Position numbers and translations under genes: made by a program. The notes below the pieces were generated by a model. That model searched no databases. It was not told the DNA's origin and was given only the letters and a program-made list of their open reading frames with translations. From Microbacterium festucae (lineage in GTDB: Bacteria > Actinomycetota > Actinomycetes > Actinomycetales > Microbacteriaceae): 64,000 bases of DNA. This document shows positions 51,682-59,793 of the stretch, piece after piece. The DNA is taken from the NCBI RefSeq assembly GCF_025421715.1, contig NZ_JAOEFC010000001.1:1240001-1304000 (forward strand). Direction: 5' to 3'. The number at the start of each line of letters is the position of its first letter. The first letter of the stretch is position 1.

Positions 51682-53109
51682 TCAGGGGAGGACGAGGATG
51701 CCGTTGCGGCGGTGGGGCAGGTGGGCAAGCGACGCGTCGCGCAGCGGCGCGGGCAGCAGCGCGTCGGGGGCGTCCTGGTAGGCCACTGGGCGCAGGAACC
51801 GGCGGATCGCGGTGGCGCCCACCGACGTGTGCAGCGACGTCGTGGCCGGCCACGGGCCGCCGTGCTGCTGCGACCAGGTCACCGCGACGCCGGTCGGCCA
51901 CCCGGCGAACAGCACCCGGCCGGCGCGCTGCTGCAGCAGCTCGAGGGTGCCGGCCACCTCGTCGCCGTCCTCGGCGTGCAGGGTCGCGGTGAGCGATCCG
52001 GGCACGGCGGCCAGGGCCGCGCGCAGCTCGTCGTCGCCGGTGTAGCGCACCAGCAGCGTGACCGGTCCGAACACCTCTTCCAGCAGCGTCGCCGCACGCT
52101 CCGCGACCGCGGCCGCGTCGGTGGCGAGCACCACGGGGCGGGCCCCGTCGGCGGTCTCGGCGCCGAAGCCCACGACCTCGACCGATGCGTCGGCGGTGAG
52201 GTGCGCGATGCCGTCGGGGAAGGCGGCGGTGATGCGGTCGGTGAGCAGCACGCCGCCGGCCGCGCCGGTGACCGCGTCGGCCACGCGCTGTTCGAACCCG
52301 GCATCCGCGGGCACGAACACGACGCCGGGCTTCGTGCAGAACTGGCCGACCCCCAGGGTGAACGAGCCGACGAGTCCCTGCGCGAGCTGGTCGCCGCGGG
52401 CCGCGACGGCGGCGGGGGTGATGACCACCGGGTTCACCGAGCCGAGCTCGCCGTAGAAGGGGATCGGGTCGGGCCGGCCGGATGCCAGGTCGAACAGCGC
52501 CCGGCCGCCCGACAGCGACCCGGTGAACCCGGCCGCCGCGACGGCGGGATGCTGCACGAGGGCGTTGCCGGCCTCGCGGCCTTCGACGAGGGCGAGCGAG
52601 CCCTCGGGGGCGCCCGCCGCGCGCAGCGCGGCGATCGCGACCTCGGCGGTGCGACGGGAGAGTTCGGGGTGCCCGGAGTGCGCCTTGACGATGACGGGGT
52701 TGCCGGCCGCCCACGCCGAGGCGGTGTCGCCGCCGCACACCGAGAAGGCGAACGGGAAGTTCGACGCCGAGAACACCGCGACCGGCCCCACGCCCACCAG
52801 CAGGCGACGCAGCTCGGGGCGCGGCGGTGTGGCATCCGGGTCGGCGTCGTCGACGGTGAGCTCGAAGGCGGAGCCCTCGCGCACGACCTCGGCGAACAGG
52901 CGCAGCTGCCCGGTGGTGCGGCCGACCTCGCCGCGCAGGCGGGTGGCGCCCAGGCGCGTCTCGCGGTCGGCGATCTCGACGAGCTCGTCGGCGTGCGCGG
53001 TGAGCGCGTCGGCGACGGCCTCGAGCCACCCCGCCCGCGTGGCCGCGTCGGAGGTGCGCCAGACGGGCGCGGCGGCGGCGGCCGGGCCGGTGATGTCGTC
53101 GATGCTCAT
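51682..53109 (-). CDS. Aldehyde dehydrogenase, probable 2-oxoglutarate semialdehyde dehydrogenase
   Basis: 475 residues from the ATG at 53109, preceded by AGGACCTCCG; the longer frame is shadow of the enolase-family gene. Nucleophile Cys258 in GQFCTKPGVVF and the glutamate in FYGELGSVNPVV follow the aldehyde dehydrogenase pattern; VGPVAVFSASNFPFAFSVCG and SAWAAGNPVIVKAHSGHPEL are characteristic of the NADP-linked 2-oxoglutarate semialdehyde (KGSADH) branch. It is the last gene of the uronate operon and would convert 2,5-dioxopentanoate to 2-oxoglutarate. It starts within the stop region of the preceding gene. Confidence 0.87.
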   Translation of the reverse strand: MSIDDITGPAAAAAPVWRTSDAATRAGWLEAVADALTAHADELVEIADRETRLGATRLRGEVGRTTGQLRLFAEVVREGSAFELTVDDADPDATPPRPELRRLLVGVGPVAVFSASNFPFAFSVCGGDTASAWAAGNPVIVKAHSGHPELSRRTAEVAIAALRAAGAPEGSLALVEGREAGNALVQHPAVAAAGFTGSLSGGRALFDLASGRPDPIPFYGELGSVNPVVITPAAVAARGDQLAQGLVGSFTLGVGQFCTKPGVVFVPADAGFEQRVADAVTGAAGGVLLTDRITAAFPDGIAHLTADASVEVVGFGAETADGARPVVLATDAAAVAERAATLLEEVFGPVTLLVRYTGDDELRAALAAVPGSLTATLHAEDGDEVAGTLELLQQRAGRVLFAGWPTGVAVTWSQQHGGPWPATTSLHTSVGATAIRRFLRPVAYQDAPDALLPAPLRDASLAHLPHRRNGILVLP

Positions 53110-54254
53110 GCGGAGGTCCTCTCGGAAGAAGCGGAAGAAGCGGAAGAAGCGGAAGAAGCGGAAGCGGAGGAGGCGACGGCCGCGCGGAAGCGCAGACCCA
53201 GGCCCTCGTGGGGGAGTTCGGTGAGCTGCCCGTCGGCGATGCGCACCGGCGAGGGGCCCTCGAGCGCGCCGAGGGCGCCGAAGCCGGCGTCTTCGACGTC
53301 TTCGACCAGCACCTCCTGCGCGAGGGTGAGGGCGAGCTGCCCCGACAGTTCGGGCAGGAGATGCGGATGCAGCGGCGCGCCCGCCTGCTCGGCGAGGGCG
53401 GCGATGCGTCGGAAGGGCGTGATTCCGCCCACGCGCACGATGTTGGGCTGCACGATCTGCGCGGCACCGGCGCGCAGGAAGTCGTCGAACCGGTAGGCGG
53501 TGTGCACGTTCTCGCCGAGGGCGATCGGCACCTGCGACGAGCCGGCGAGCCGGCGGGCCAGCTCGGTGTGCCCGGCGAGGTCGTCGGCGCGGAGGGGCTC
53601 TTCGATCCAGGCGAGGCCCGCTACGGCGAGGGCCTCCACCGAGCGGGTGGCGCGGTCGAGGTCCCAGCGCTGGTTCGCGTCGATCATCAGGGAGCGGCCG
53701 GGGCCCAGCACGTCGCGCACGGCGGCGACGCGTTCGAGGTCTTCGGCGAGGTCGGGCTTTCCGACCTTGATCTTGACGCCCGTGAACCCGGCGGCCACCC
53801 ACCGCTGCACCTGCGCGACGAGCTCGTCCTGCGTGTAGTGCAGGTTCACGCCGCTGCCGTAGGCGCTCACCCGCTCGCGGCGGCGGCCGAGCAGCGACGA
53901 CACCGACCCGCCGGCGGCGCGCGCCGCGGCATCCCACAGCGCCAGGTCGAGCCCGGCGAGGGCGATCGTGGTCAGGCCCCCGCCGCCCGCCTCGTGCAGG
54001 TGCTGCCATGCCGGCAGCCACAGCTGTTCGGCGTCGGCGTCACGCCCCACGGCGAAGGAGGCGATGTCGTGCTGCAGCAGGGCGAGAACCGCTTCGGCGC
54101 CGATCTGCGGGGTCCACGCGAACCCCCAGCCCTCGACGCCGTCGCTGCGCACCACGTGCGTGGCGATCACGCCGACGCTCGTGACGTCGGCCGCCCACGG
54201 CCGCGTGAGCGACACGCGCACCAGTCGCGCCGTGAACGAGGTGATCGTCGTCAC
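53106..54254 (-). CDS. Enolase-superfamily sugar-acid dehydratase or galactarolactone cycloisomerase
   Basis: 382 residues from the GTG at 54254, overlapping the kdgD stop by 4 bp. The muconate-lactonizing/mandelate-racemase pattern is clear: Lys161-x-Lys163 in GVKIKVGKPD, the metal ligands in IDANQRWD, IEEPLR and GENVH. In this operon it should act on galactarate or its lactone to give 5-keto-4-deoxyglucarate (or the 2-keto-3-deoxy isomer). The C-terminus ends in a low-complexity Ala-Ser-Ser tail encoded by 9-bp repeats. Galactarate dehydratase and D-galactarolactone cycloisomerase cannot be told apart here; absence of a lactonase gene favours the second. Confidence 0.83.
   Translation of the reverse strand: MTTITSFTARLVRVSLTRPWAADVTSVGVIATHVVRSDGVEGWGFAWTPQIGAEAVLALLQHDIASFAVGRDADAEQLWLPAWQHLHEAGGGGLTTIALAGLDLALWDAAARAAGGSVSSLLGRRRERVSAYGSGVNLHYTQDELVAQVQRWVAAGFTGVKIKVGKPDLAEDLERVAAVRDVLGPGRSLMIDANQRWDLDRATRSVEALAVAGLAWIEEPLRADDLAGHTELARRLAGSSQVPIALGENVHTAYRFDDFLRAGAAQIVQPNIVRVGGITPFRRIAALAEQAGAPLHPHLLPELSGQLALTLAQEVLVEDVEDAGFGALGALEGPSPVRIADGQLTELPHEGLGLRFRAAVASSASASSASSASSASSERTSA
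53123..53158. repeat. Four perfect 9-bp repeats at the end of the enolase-family gene
   Basis: CGGAAGAAG four times in a row, with a fifth imperfect unit. On the coding strand they give repeated Ala-Ser-Ser just before the C-terminus. They also lie 14 bp upstream of the dehydrogenase start, next to its ribosome site. Confidence 0.95.
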
Positions 54255-55150
54255 AGCAGTGCTCGTCCCGCCTCGAGGATGTCGCCGAGGCGCCGCTCCT
54301 GCGCGGCGGTGGGGTCGACCAGCGGCGCCCGCACCGAGCCGACCGGCAGGCCCTGCAGGCGCAGTCCCGCCTTGATCAGCGACACCCCGAAGCCGGGCGT
54401 CTCGTCGCGCAGGGCCACCAGCGGCGCGTAGAACCCGTCGAGGATCTCGAGGCGGCGGGCCTCGTCGCCGTCGACGTAGGCGCGGTAGTAGGCGCCGGCG
54501 ACCTCGGGGATCATCGCGAACGCGGCCGACGAGTACAGCGGGATGCCGATGCCGCGGTAGGCGGCCTGGGTGAGCTCGGCGGTGAGCAGCCCGTTGAAGA
54601 ACGCGAAGTCGTCGCGGCCCGACCGGGCGACCTCGCGCACGATCAACTGCGCCGCGCCCACGTCGCCCGCGCCGTCTTTGAACCCGACCACCCGCGGGTT
54701 GTCGGCCAGCTGCCGCACCGAGGCGGGGGTGAACTGCCCGTTGGCGCGGTGGTAGACGATCACCGGCAGCTCGGCGGCCGCGGCGATGGTCTCGACGTAC
54801 GAGACCAGGCCGGCCTGTGTGCCCCCGACGAGGTAGGGCGGCAGCACCAGCAGGGCGTCGGCGCCGGCCTCGGCCGCGGCGCGGCCGACCTCGATCGCGT
54901 GCCCGAGGGGGCCGCCGGCGCCGGCGATCACCGGCACGGCCCCGCCGACGGCGCTGACCGTGGTGCGCACGACCGTGGCCGCCTCGCTCGCCGACAGGGC
55001 GTGGTACTCGCCGGTGCCGCAGGCGGGGAACACGCCGCCGGCGGCATGGGCGACGCCGGTGGCGACGTGCTGGGCCAGCAGGTCGGTGTCGATGCGGCCT
55101 GCGGCGTCGAACGGGGTGACCGGGAAGAAGAGGATGCCGTCGAATCTCAT
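54251..55150 (-). CDS. kdgD: 5-dehydro-4-deoxyglucarate dehydratase (DapA family)
   Basis: 299 residues from the ATG at 55150, overlapping the udh stop (ATGA). MRFDGILFFPVTPFDAAGRI and VFPACGTGEYHALSASEAAT are characteristic of this branch of the dihydrodipicolinate-synthase family. The Schiff-base lysine is Lys158 in VVGFKDGAGD; the tyrosine lies in VIVYHRANG. The enzyme removes water and CO2 from 5-keto-4-deoxyglucarate, giving 2,5-dioxopentanoate, which the dehydrogenase at 51682 can oxidise. Both overlaps with neighbours point to one operon. Confidence 0.88.
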   Translation of the reverse strand: MRFDGILFFPVTPFDAAGRIDTDLLAQHVATGVAHAAGGVFPACGTGEYHALSASEAATVVRTTVSAVGGAVPVIAGAGGPLGHAIEVGRAAAEAGADALLVLPPYLVGGTQAGLVSYVETIAAAAELPVIVYHRANGQFTPASVRQLADNPRVVGFKDGAGDVGAAQLIVREVARSGRDDFAFFNGLLTAELTQAAYRGIGIPLYSSAAFAMIPEVAGAYYRAYVDGDEARRLEILDGFYAPLVALRDETPGFGVSLIKAGLRLQGLPVGSVRAPLVDPTAAQERRLGDILEAGRALL

Positions 55151-56127
55151 GCCGGGATGTGCTTTCTGTCGGGGTGGACGTCGGCGGCGAGGGGTGCCGC
55201 GCCGTGGTCGGAGAGGGCGGATGCCGCGGCTGCGGCGGCCAGTTCGCCCCGCCAGTGGTGGGCGGGCGCCCAGCCGAGCAGGCGCCCCGCCTTGGCGTTG
55301 GAGAAGGCGGGGGTGGTGCCGGTGAGCACCGCGGCGACCTCGTCGGTGCCGGGGTGGAAGCGCGGCACGAGCGTGGCCAGCGGCTCGCGGGCCAGGGCAT
55401 CGTCGGCGCCGACGAAGAACGTCTCGGCGTTGGGGATCTCGGGCAGGGCCGCCAGCAGCCGGTCGCAGAAGGCGGCGACGTCGCGCGCGTCGACGTAGTT
55501 GAACACGGCGGGTGCCGACAGGGCGGGGTCGTCTAGGCGCTGCTGCACGGTGTGGCCCTGCTGGGTGGGGGCCCCGGCCCACTCTTCGGGCGCGATCACA
55601 TAGCAGGGGCGGAACGAGGCGAACCGCACGGTGTCGCCGGTCTGGCGGGCGTACATGCGCACGGTCTGCTCGATGAGGTGCTTCGACAGCGCGTAGGCGT
55701 TCCACGGCCGCGGCACGGTGTCTTCGTCGAGGGGGAAGCGCTCGGGCACCCACCCGGTGGGGCAGTTGTAGCCGAGCACGGTGGGACTGGAGGCGGCGAC
55801 GACCTTGGGGATGCCGGCGGCCACGGCGCCGCCGAGCACCGAGACGGCCAGGGCCGCGTTGGTGCGCAGGATGACGTCTTCGGGGGCGCTGAAGGGCACC
55901 GCGATCGCGGCGAGGTGGATGAGCGCGTCGGGGGCGAGATCGGTGAGCGCCCGGGTCGTGGCATCCGCGTCGGTCAGGTCGAGGGCGACCTGATGGATGC
56001 CGTCGAGTTCGGCGGCATCGGAGGCGGCGCGGTCGATCGAGACGATCTCGTGGCCGGCGCCGGCGAGCCCGGCGACGAGGCTGCGGCCGAGCCTGCCCGC
56101 ACCACCGGTGACGACGATGCGGCTCAT
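55147..56127 (-). CDS. udh: Uronate dehydrogenase (NAD-dependent, SDR family)
   Basis: 326 residues from the ATG at 56127. The NAD motif VTGGAGRLGRSLVAGL opens the protein; the catalytic pair is Tyr145 and Lys149 in YALSKHLIEQTVRMYARQTG; SSPTVLGYNC supplies the active-site serine region. Family and operon point to oxidation of D-galacturonate (or glucuronate) to the aldarate lactone. The length is somewhat above the roughly 265-275 of known uronate dehydrogenases, so a related epimerase/dehydratase role is possible. It overlaps genes on both sides by 4 bp. Confidence 0.75.
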   Translation of the reverse strand: MSRIVVTGGAGRLGRSLVAGLAGAGHEIVSIDRAASDAAELDGIHQVALDLTDADATTRALTDLAPDALIHLAAIAVPFSAPEDVILRTNAALAVSVLGGAVAAGIPKVVAASSPTVLGYNCPTGWVPERFPLDEDTVPRPWNAYALSKHLIEQTVRMYARQTGDTVRFASFRPCYVIAPEEWAGAPTQQGHTVQQRLDDPALSAPAVFNYVDARDVAAFCDRLLAALPEIPNAETFFVGADDALAREPLATLVPRFHPGTDEVAAVLTGTTPAFSNAKAGRLLGWAPAHHWRGELAAAAAASALSDHGAAPLAADVHPDRKHIPA

Positions 56128-57461
56128 GCCCGCTCCCGTGCCAGCAGCGGCACGCCCAGGTCGGCGACTTCGACGGGCAGGCCTGTGGCCAGCGACCGGT
56201 TGCCGGCGATGCCCACGGCGATGGACTGCACACCGTCGCGCCAGTCGGCGGGGCGGGCCAGCGGATCGTCGCCGGGGCCGACGAACACGTCGGCCAGCAG
56301 CAGCGCGTCGCCGCCGCCGTGGCCGCCGGCGGCGTTGACGATGGGGACGACGGCCGCTTCCTCCCAGTGCCGCTGCACGAGCAGGCGCTCGCCCTGCGGG
56401 CGCAGCGACGCCGTGCCGCCGGCGTCGGTCGCGCTGGGGTCGAGCACCGGGTGCAGCCCCTCATCGTCGAGCACGGCGCCGCGCTCGACGACCTCGAGCT
56501 CGGCACGGCCGAGGGTGCCGTTGACGGCCACGCGGTAGCCCTCCCAGGGGGCGTGGGCGTTGAGCGAGTAGCTGAGCGTCGCGCCGGAGGCGTAGTCGAC
56601 GACCAGGGCGAGGTTGTCTTCGATCGTGATGCCGGGGCCGAACACGTCGCGGTCGCGCAGATAGCCGTCGTGCGCTTCGGTGTCGAGGTAGAGCTCTTTC
56701 AGCCGGGCGTCGCCGCGCAGATCGAGTTCGAACGGGTCGTGCGCGCCGTCGTGGGTGCCGCGCTCGGGGCGGGGGCCGAGGCCCCGCACGGCGGCGTTCT
56801 CGGCGCCGTAGAACCGCAGCCCGCCCGAGGCGTACACGCGGCGGGGCGTGGAGCGCAGCCACCAGTTGACGAGGTCGAAGTGGTGGCTCGACTTGTGCAC
56901 CAGCAGGCCCCCCGAGTGCACCTTCTCGCGGTGCCACCGGCGGAAGTAGTCGGCGCCGTGCATGGTGTCGAGCATCCACGAGAAGTCGATGGAGGTGATC
57001 TCGCCGATGAGGCCCTCCTGCAGCACCTGCCGCAGGGCGCTGTTGCGCGGCGAGTAGCGGTAGTTGAAGGTCAGCACGACGCGGCGTCCGGTGCGCTCGA
57101 CGGCCGCCTCGATGGCCGCGGCGCTGTCGGCGTCGATGGTGAGCGGCTTCTCGACGACGACGTCGGCGCCGGCCTCCAGCGAGCGCACGATGAGCTCGGC
57201 GTGCAGGTCGTCGCGCGCGCAGACGATCACGCGGTCGACGCGCTCGGCCGCGATCATCTCCTCCAGACGGTCGGGCTGCCAGGTGGTGGGGGCGGCGAAG
57301 CCGCGGCCGGCGACGAGGTCGGCGTAGTGGGCGGCGCGGCCCGGGTTGGGCTCGCAGATCGCCACGAGCGCCGCCCGGTCGGCGTAGGTGTCGGTGATGG
57401 CATCGACGTACATCTGCGCGCGGTGGCCCGCGCCGATGAGCGCGTAGCGGGTGATCGTCAT
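56124..57461 (-). CDS. Gfo/Idh/MocA-family oxidoreductase
   Basis: 445 residues, start at the ATG 57461 preceded by GAGGACG. The NAD-binding N-terminus reads RYALIGAGHRAQMYVDAITD; the catalytic lysine Lys105 lies in VVVEKPLTID; HKSSHHFDLVNWWLRS supplies the family histidine. It is first in the operon, ahead of udh. It may oxidise or epimerise a sugar-acid or glycoside, perhaps to remove a modification before uronate oxidation. The length is above the usual 330-390; the extra residues are in the C-terminal half. Confidence 0.83.
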   Translation of the reverse strand: MTITRYALIGAGHRAQMYVDAITDTYADRAALVAICEPNPGRAAHYADLVAGRGFAAPTTWQPDRLEEMIAAERVDRVIVCARDDLHAELIVRSLEAGADVVVEKPLTIDADSAAAIEAAVERTGRRVVLTFNYRYSPRNSALRQVLQEGLIGEITSIDFSWMLDTMHGADYFRRWHREKVHSGGLLVHKSSHHFDLVNWWLRSTPRRVYASGGLRFYGAENAAVRGLGPRPERGTHDGAHDPFELDLRGDARLKELYLDTEAHDGYLRDRDVFGPGITIEDNLALVVDYASGATLSYSLNAHAPWEGYRVAVNGTLGRAELEVVERGAVLDDEGLHPVLDPSATDAGGTASLRPQGERLLVQRHWEEAAVVPIVNAAGGHGGGDALLLADVFVGPGDDPLARPADWRDGVQSIAVGIAGNRSLATGLPVEVADLGVPLLARERA

Positions 57462-57502
57462 GACTCGTCCTCGGGTCGGGATGCGGCCGGGGCGTCGCCC
57501 CA

Positions 57503-57516
57503 GGAAACGTTTTCTC
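57503..57516. promoter_or_regulatory. LacI operator upstream of the uronate operon
   Basis: GGAAACGTTTTCTC, centred about 48 bp upstream of the oxidoreductase start at 57461. It matches the GAAAACGTTTTC-type sites at 50383, 50427 and 58663. Confidence 0.65.
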
Positions 57517-57613
57517 ACGGTAGCACACGCACCGTGGGTGGTGCCGTGCGGCCGCAGCGAGGCCGGTGCGCGGCAGGGCTCAGCGCGCGACGGCGCTCGG
57601 CGCGCGGCGGGGA

Positions 57614-58615
57614 TCAGCGCGCGGCGGGGCCGGTGCTGGCCCGCAGCACGACTGCGGGGGTGCGGGTGGCGGCGGCGACCGGGGTCGCCCCGGTGAGCTG
57701 GGCGTGGAGGGCGGCCCACGCATCGGCGCCGAGCTCGGCGGCGGGCACGGCCGCCGTCGTCAGCGGCGGTGTGGTGTAGCGGGCGAACGGGATGTCGTCG
57801 AACCCGGCGATCGACAGGTCGTCGGGCACGCGCACGCCACGGTCGCCGACCGCCGACAGCAGCCCCATCGCCACGAGGTCGTTGAAGGCCAGCACCCCCG
57901 TCGCGCCGCCGGCGAGCACCGCGTCGGCCACGGCCGCGCCGCTGTCGAAGTCGACGCCGCAGGCCAGCTCGTCGATCGTCAGATCGGCGTGCGCGGCCCG
58001 CGCGTCGGCGAGGGCCTCGCGCCGCGCCGCGTTGGAGGCGCTGCCGGCGACACCGGCGAGGAAGACGAGGTGGCGGTGCCCGAGTCCGTGCAGGTGCGCG
58101 ATGAGCTCGGCCAGCGCGCTGCGGTAGTCGGCTGCCACCACGGGGGCGAGTTCTTGCGGGGCCCGGTTGACCACGACCACCGGCGACAGCGTCGGCAGCA
58201 GCGCGGCGAGGGCGTCGGCATCCATGCGGGGCGCGCACAGCACCACGCCGTCGGTGCGCCGGCGGGTGTCGACGGCGAGCACCTTCTCTTCGTCGACCTG
58301 CTCGGCCGAGTCGGCCACCAGCACGTGGTAGCCGTCGACGGCGGCGGCGCGGCTGAGGCCGCGCAGGATCTCTTGGAACGTGGGGTTGGCGAGGTCGGGA
58401 ACCACCACGGCGATGGTCTGGGTGCGCCCGAGCACCAGGCTGCGGGCGAGCGGATTGGCGGTGTAGCCCAGCTCGGCGGCCGTCGCGCGCACCCGCTCGG
58501 CGAGGGCCGGATCGACGGTCGCGTTGCCGTTCATCACGCGCGAGACGGTCGACAGCGACACCCCCGCGTGGCGGGCCACGTCGGTGATCGTCGTGGTTCC
58601 GGGCGTTCTTGCCAT
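57614..58615 (-). CDS. LacI-family repressor of the uronate operon
   Basis: 333 residues from the ATG at 58615, with GGAG about 9 bases upstream; an ATG 13 codons further on lies close to the operator and has no ribosome site. The helix-turn-helix reads TITDVARHAGVSLSTVSRVM; the hinge is YTANPLARSLVLGRTQTIAV; the sensor domain ends IAGFDDIPFARYTTPPLTTA. It reads toward the uronate operon, 152 bp away, and has operators both before itself (58663) and before that operon (57503). The effector is probably galacturonate or a downstream acid. Confidence 0.9.
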   Translation of the reverse strand: MARTPGTTTITDVARHAGVSLSTVSRVMNGNATVDPALAERVRATAAELGYTANPLARSLVLGRTQTIAVVVPDLANPTFQEILRGLSRAAAVDGYHVLVADSAEQVDEEKVLAVDTRRRTDGVVLCAPRMDADALAALLPTLSPVVVVNRAPQELAPVVAADYRSALAELIAHLHGLGHRHLVFLAGVAGSASNAARREALADARAAHADLTIDELACGVDFDSGAAVADAVLAGGATGVLAFNDLVAMGLLSAVGDRGVRVPDDLSIAGFDDIPFARYTTPPLTTAAVPAAELGADAWAALHAQLTGATPVAAATRTPAVVLRASTGPAAR

Positions 58616-58662
58616 CCGCACGCTCCATTTCTCGCCACGGGCAGGACCCTTCATACTAGGCC

Positions 58663-58677
58663 GAGAAAGCGTTTTCA
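58663..58677. promoter_or_regulatory. LacI operator between the regulator and the M24-like gene
   Basis: GAGAAAGCGTTTTCA, a near-palindrome related to the site at 57503. It lies 47 bp before the lacI-type start and 60 bp before the divergent M24-like gene, so it may control both. Confidence 0.6.
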
Positions 58678-58737
58678 GATCGAATCACGAGCCGCGACGA
58701 CGCGAGCCGCGACGCCGCGCGCGAGGTTGGGGAGACC

Positions 58738-59781
58738 ATGGCGACAGCAACCGACCGCGACCACAAGTGCCGGCGGGTGGCCGCCGTGCGCGCCCAGGCC
58801 GGCGGTGCCCCGCTGCTGCTGACCTCGCACGAGGCCGTCGCCTGGTACCTCGACGGTGTGCGCACCCACGTCTCGCTGGCCGGCCCCCCGGTGGTCGCGG
58901 TGCGCGTCGACGACGACGGCGACACCCTGTTCGTCGCCGACAACGAGGCCGACCGGCTCGTCGCCGAAGAGCTGCTGCCGGCAGACGCGGCCCGCCTCGT
59001 GCGGGTGCCGTGGCGCACGCCCCCGGCGGTGGCCGCCGCGGCGGCGGGAGCGGCGACCGTCGAGGCCGAGCTCGCCCCCGCCCTGCGCGCCGCGCGGGCG
59101 AGCCTGCTGCCCGGCGAGGCCGACCGCTACCGGGCGCTCGGGCGCGAGACGGCGCAGGTGCTCACCGAGGCGGCGATCACCCTCGGCCCCCGCGCGACCG
59201 AGCGCGACGCGGCCGCCGCGCTGGCCGCCGGGCTCGTCGCCCGCGGCATCGACCCGCTCGTCGTGCTGGTGGCAGGCCACGGGCGCCTGCCTCACCGGCA
59301 TCCGCTCCCCACCGGCGAACCGCTCGGCGCCCGCGCGATGCTCGTGGTGTGCGGCCGGCGCCACGGCCTCATCGCCAACGCCACCCGCTGGGTGGGTGAG
59401 CTCGGCGCCGACGACGAGCGCATCCTCGCCGTCGAGGCCGCCTACTTCGCCGCGACCCGGCCCGGCGCGGTGCTCGACGACGCCTTCGCCGCCGGGTGCG
59501 CGGCCTACGCCGCGGCCGGGTTCGACGCCGACGAGTGGCACCGGCACCACCAGGGCGGCCCGACCGGGTATGCCGGGCGCGACCCGCGCGCCACCGGTGC
59601 CGAGGGCGACGTGATCGTCGAGCAGCACGCCTTCGCGTGGAACCCCAGCGCGCCCGGCGTGAAAGTCGAAGACACCGTGCTCGTCACCGCCGCCGGCGTG
59701 GAGGTGCTCACGGTCGATCCGCGGTGGCCCACCGTCACGGCATCCGGGCGGGCACGGCCCGCCGCCCGGCCGTTCGACTGA
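58738..59781 (+). CDS. M24-family (aminopeptidase P/creatinase fold) protein with missing metal ligands
   Basis: 347 residues. The two-domain layout of creatinase-like M24 proteins is visible: an N-terminal domain (about 1-120) and a pita-bread C-terminal domain from ASLLPGEADRYRALGRETAQ onward. The usual two aspartate ligands are absent: where they belong the sequence reads VVCGRRHGLIANATRWV (Cys205 and Asn214). The histidine region HRHHQGGPTG is present (His268-271), the first glutamate is replaced (AWNPSAPG, Asn302), and the final one is kept (Glu311 in VKVEDTVLV). It probably lacks peptidase activity and may bind or cleave a non-peptide. It is divergent from the uronate regulator, within the pectin region. 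Confidence 0.75.
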   Translation: MATATDRDHKCRRVAAVRAQAGGAPLLLTSHEAVAWYLDGVRTHVSLAGPPVVAVRVDDDGDTLFVADNEADRLVAEELLPADAARLVRVPWRTPPAVAAAAAGAATVEAELAPALRAARASLLPGEADRYRALGRETAQVLTEAAITLGPRATERDAAAALAAGLVARGIDPLVVLVAGHGRLPHRHPLPTGEPLGARAMLVVCGRRHGLIANATRWVGELGADDERILAVEAAYFAATRPGAVLDDAFAAGCAAYAAAGFDADEWHRHHQGGPTGYAGRDPRATGAEGDVIVEQHAFAWNPSAPGVKVEDTVLVTAAGVEVLTVDPRWPTVTASGRARPAARPFD

Positions 59782-59793
59782 TCGCGGCGCCGC

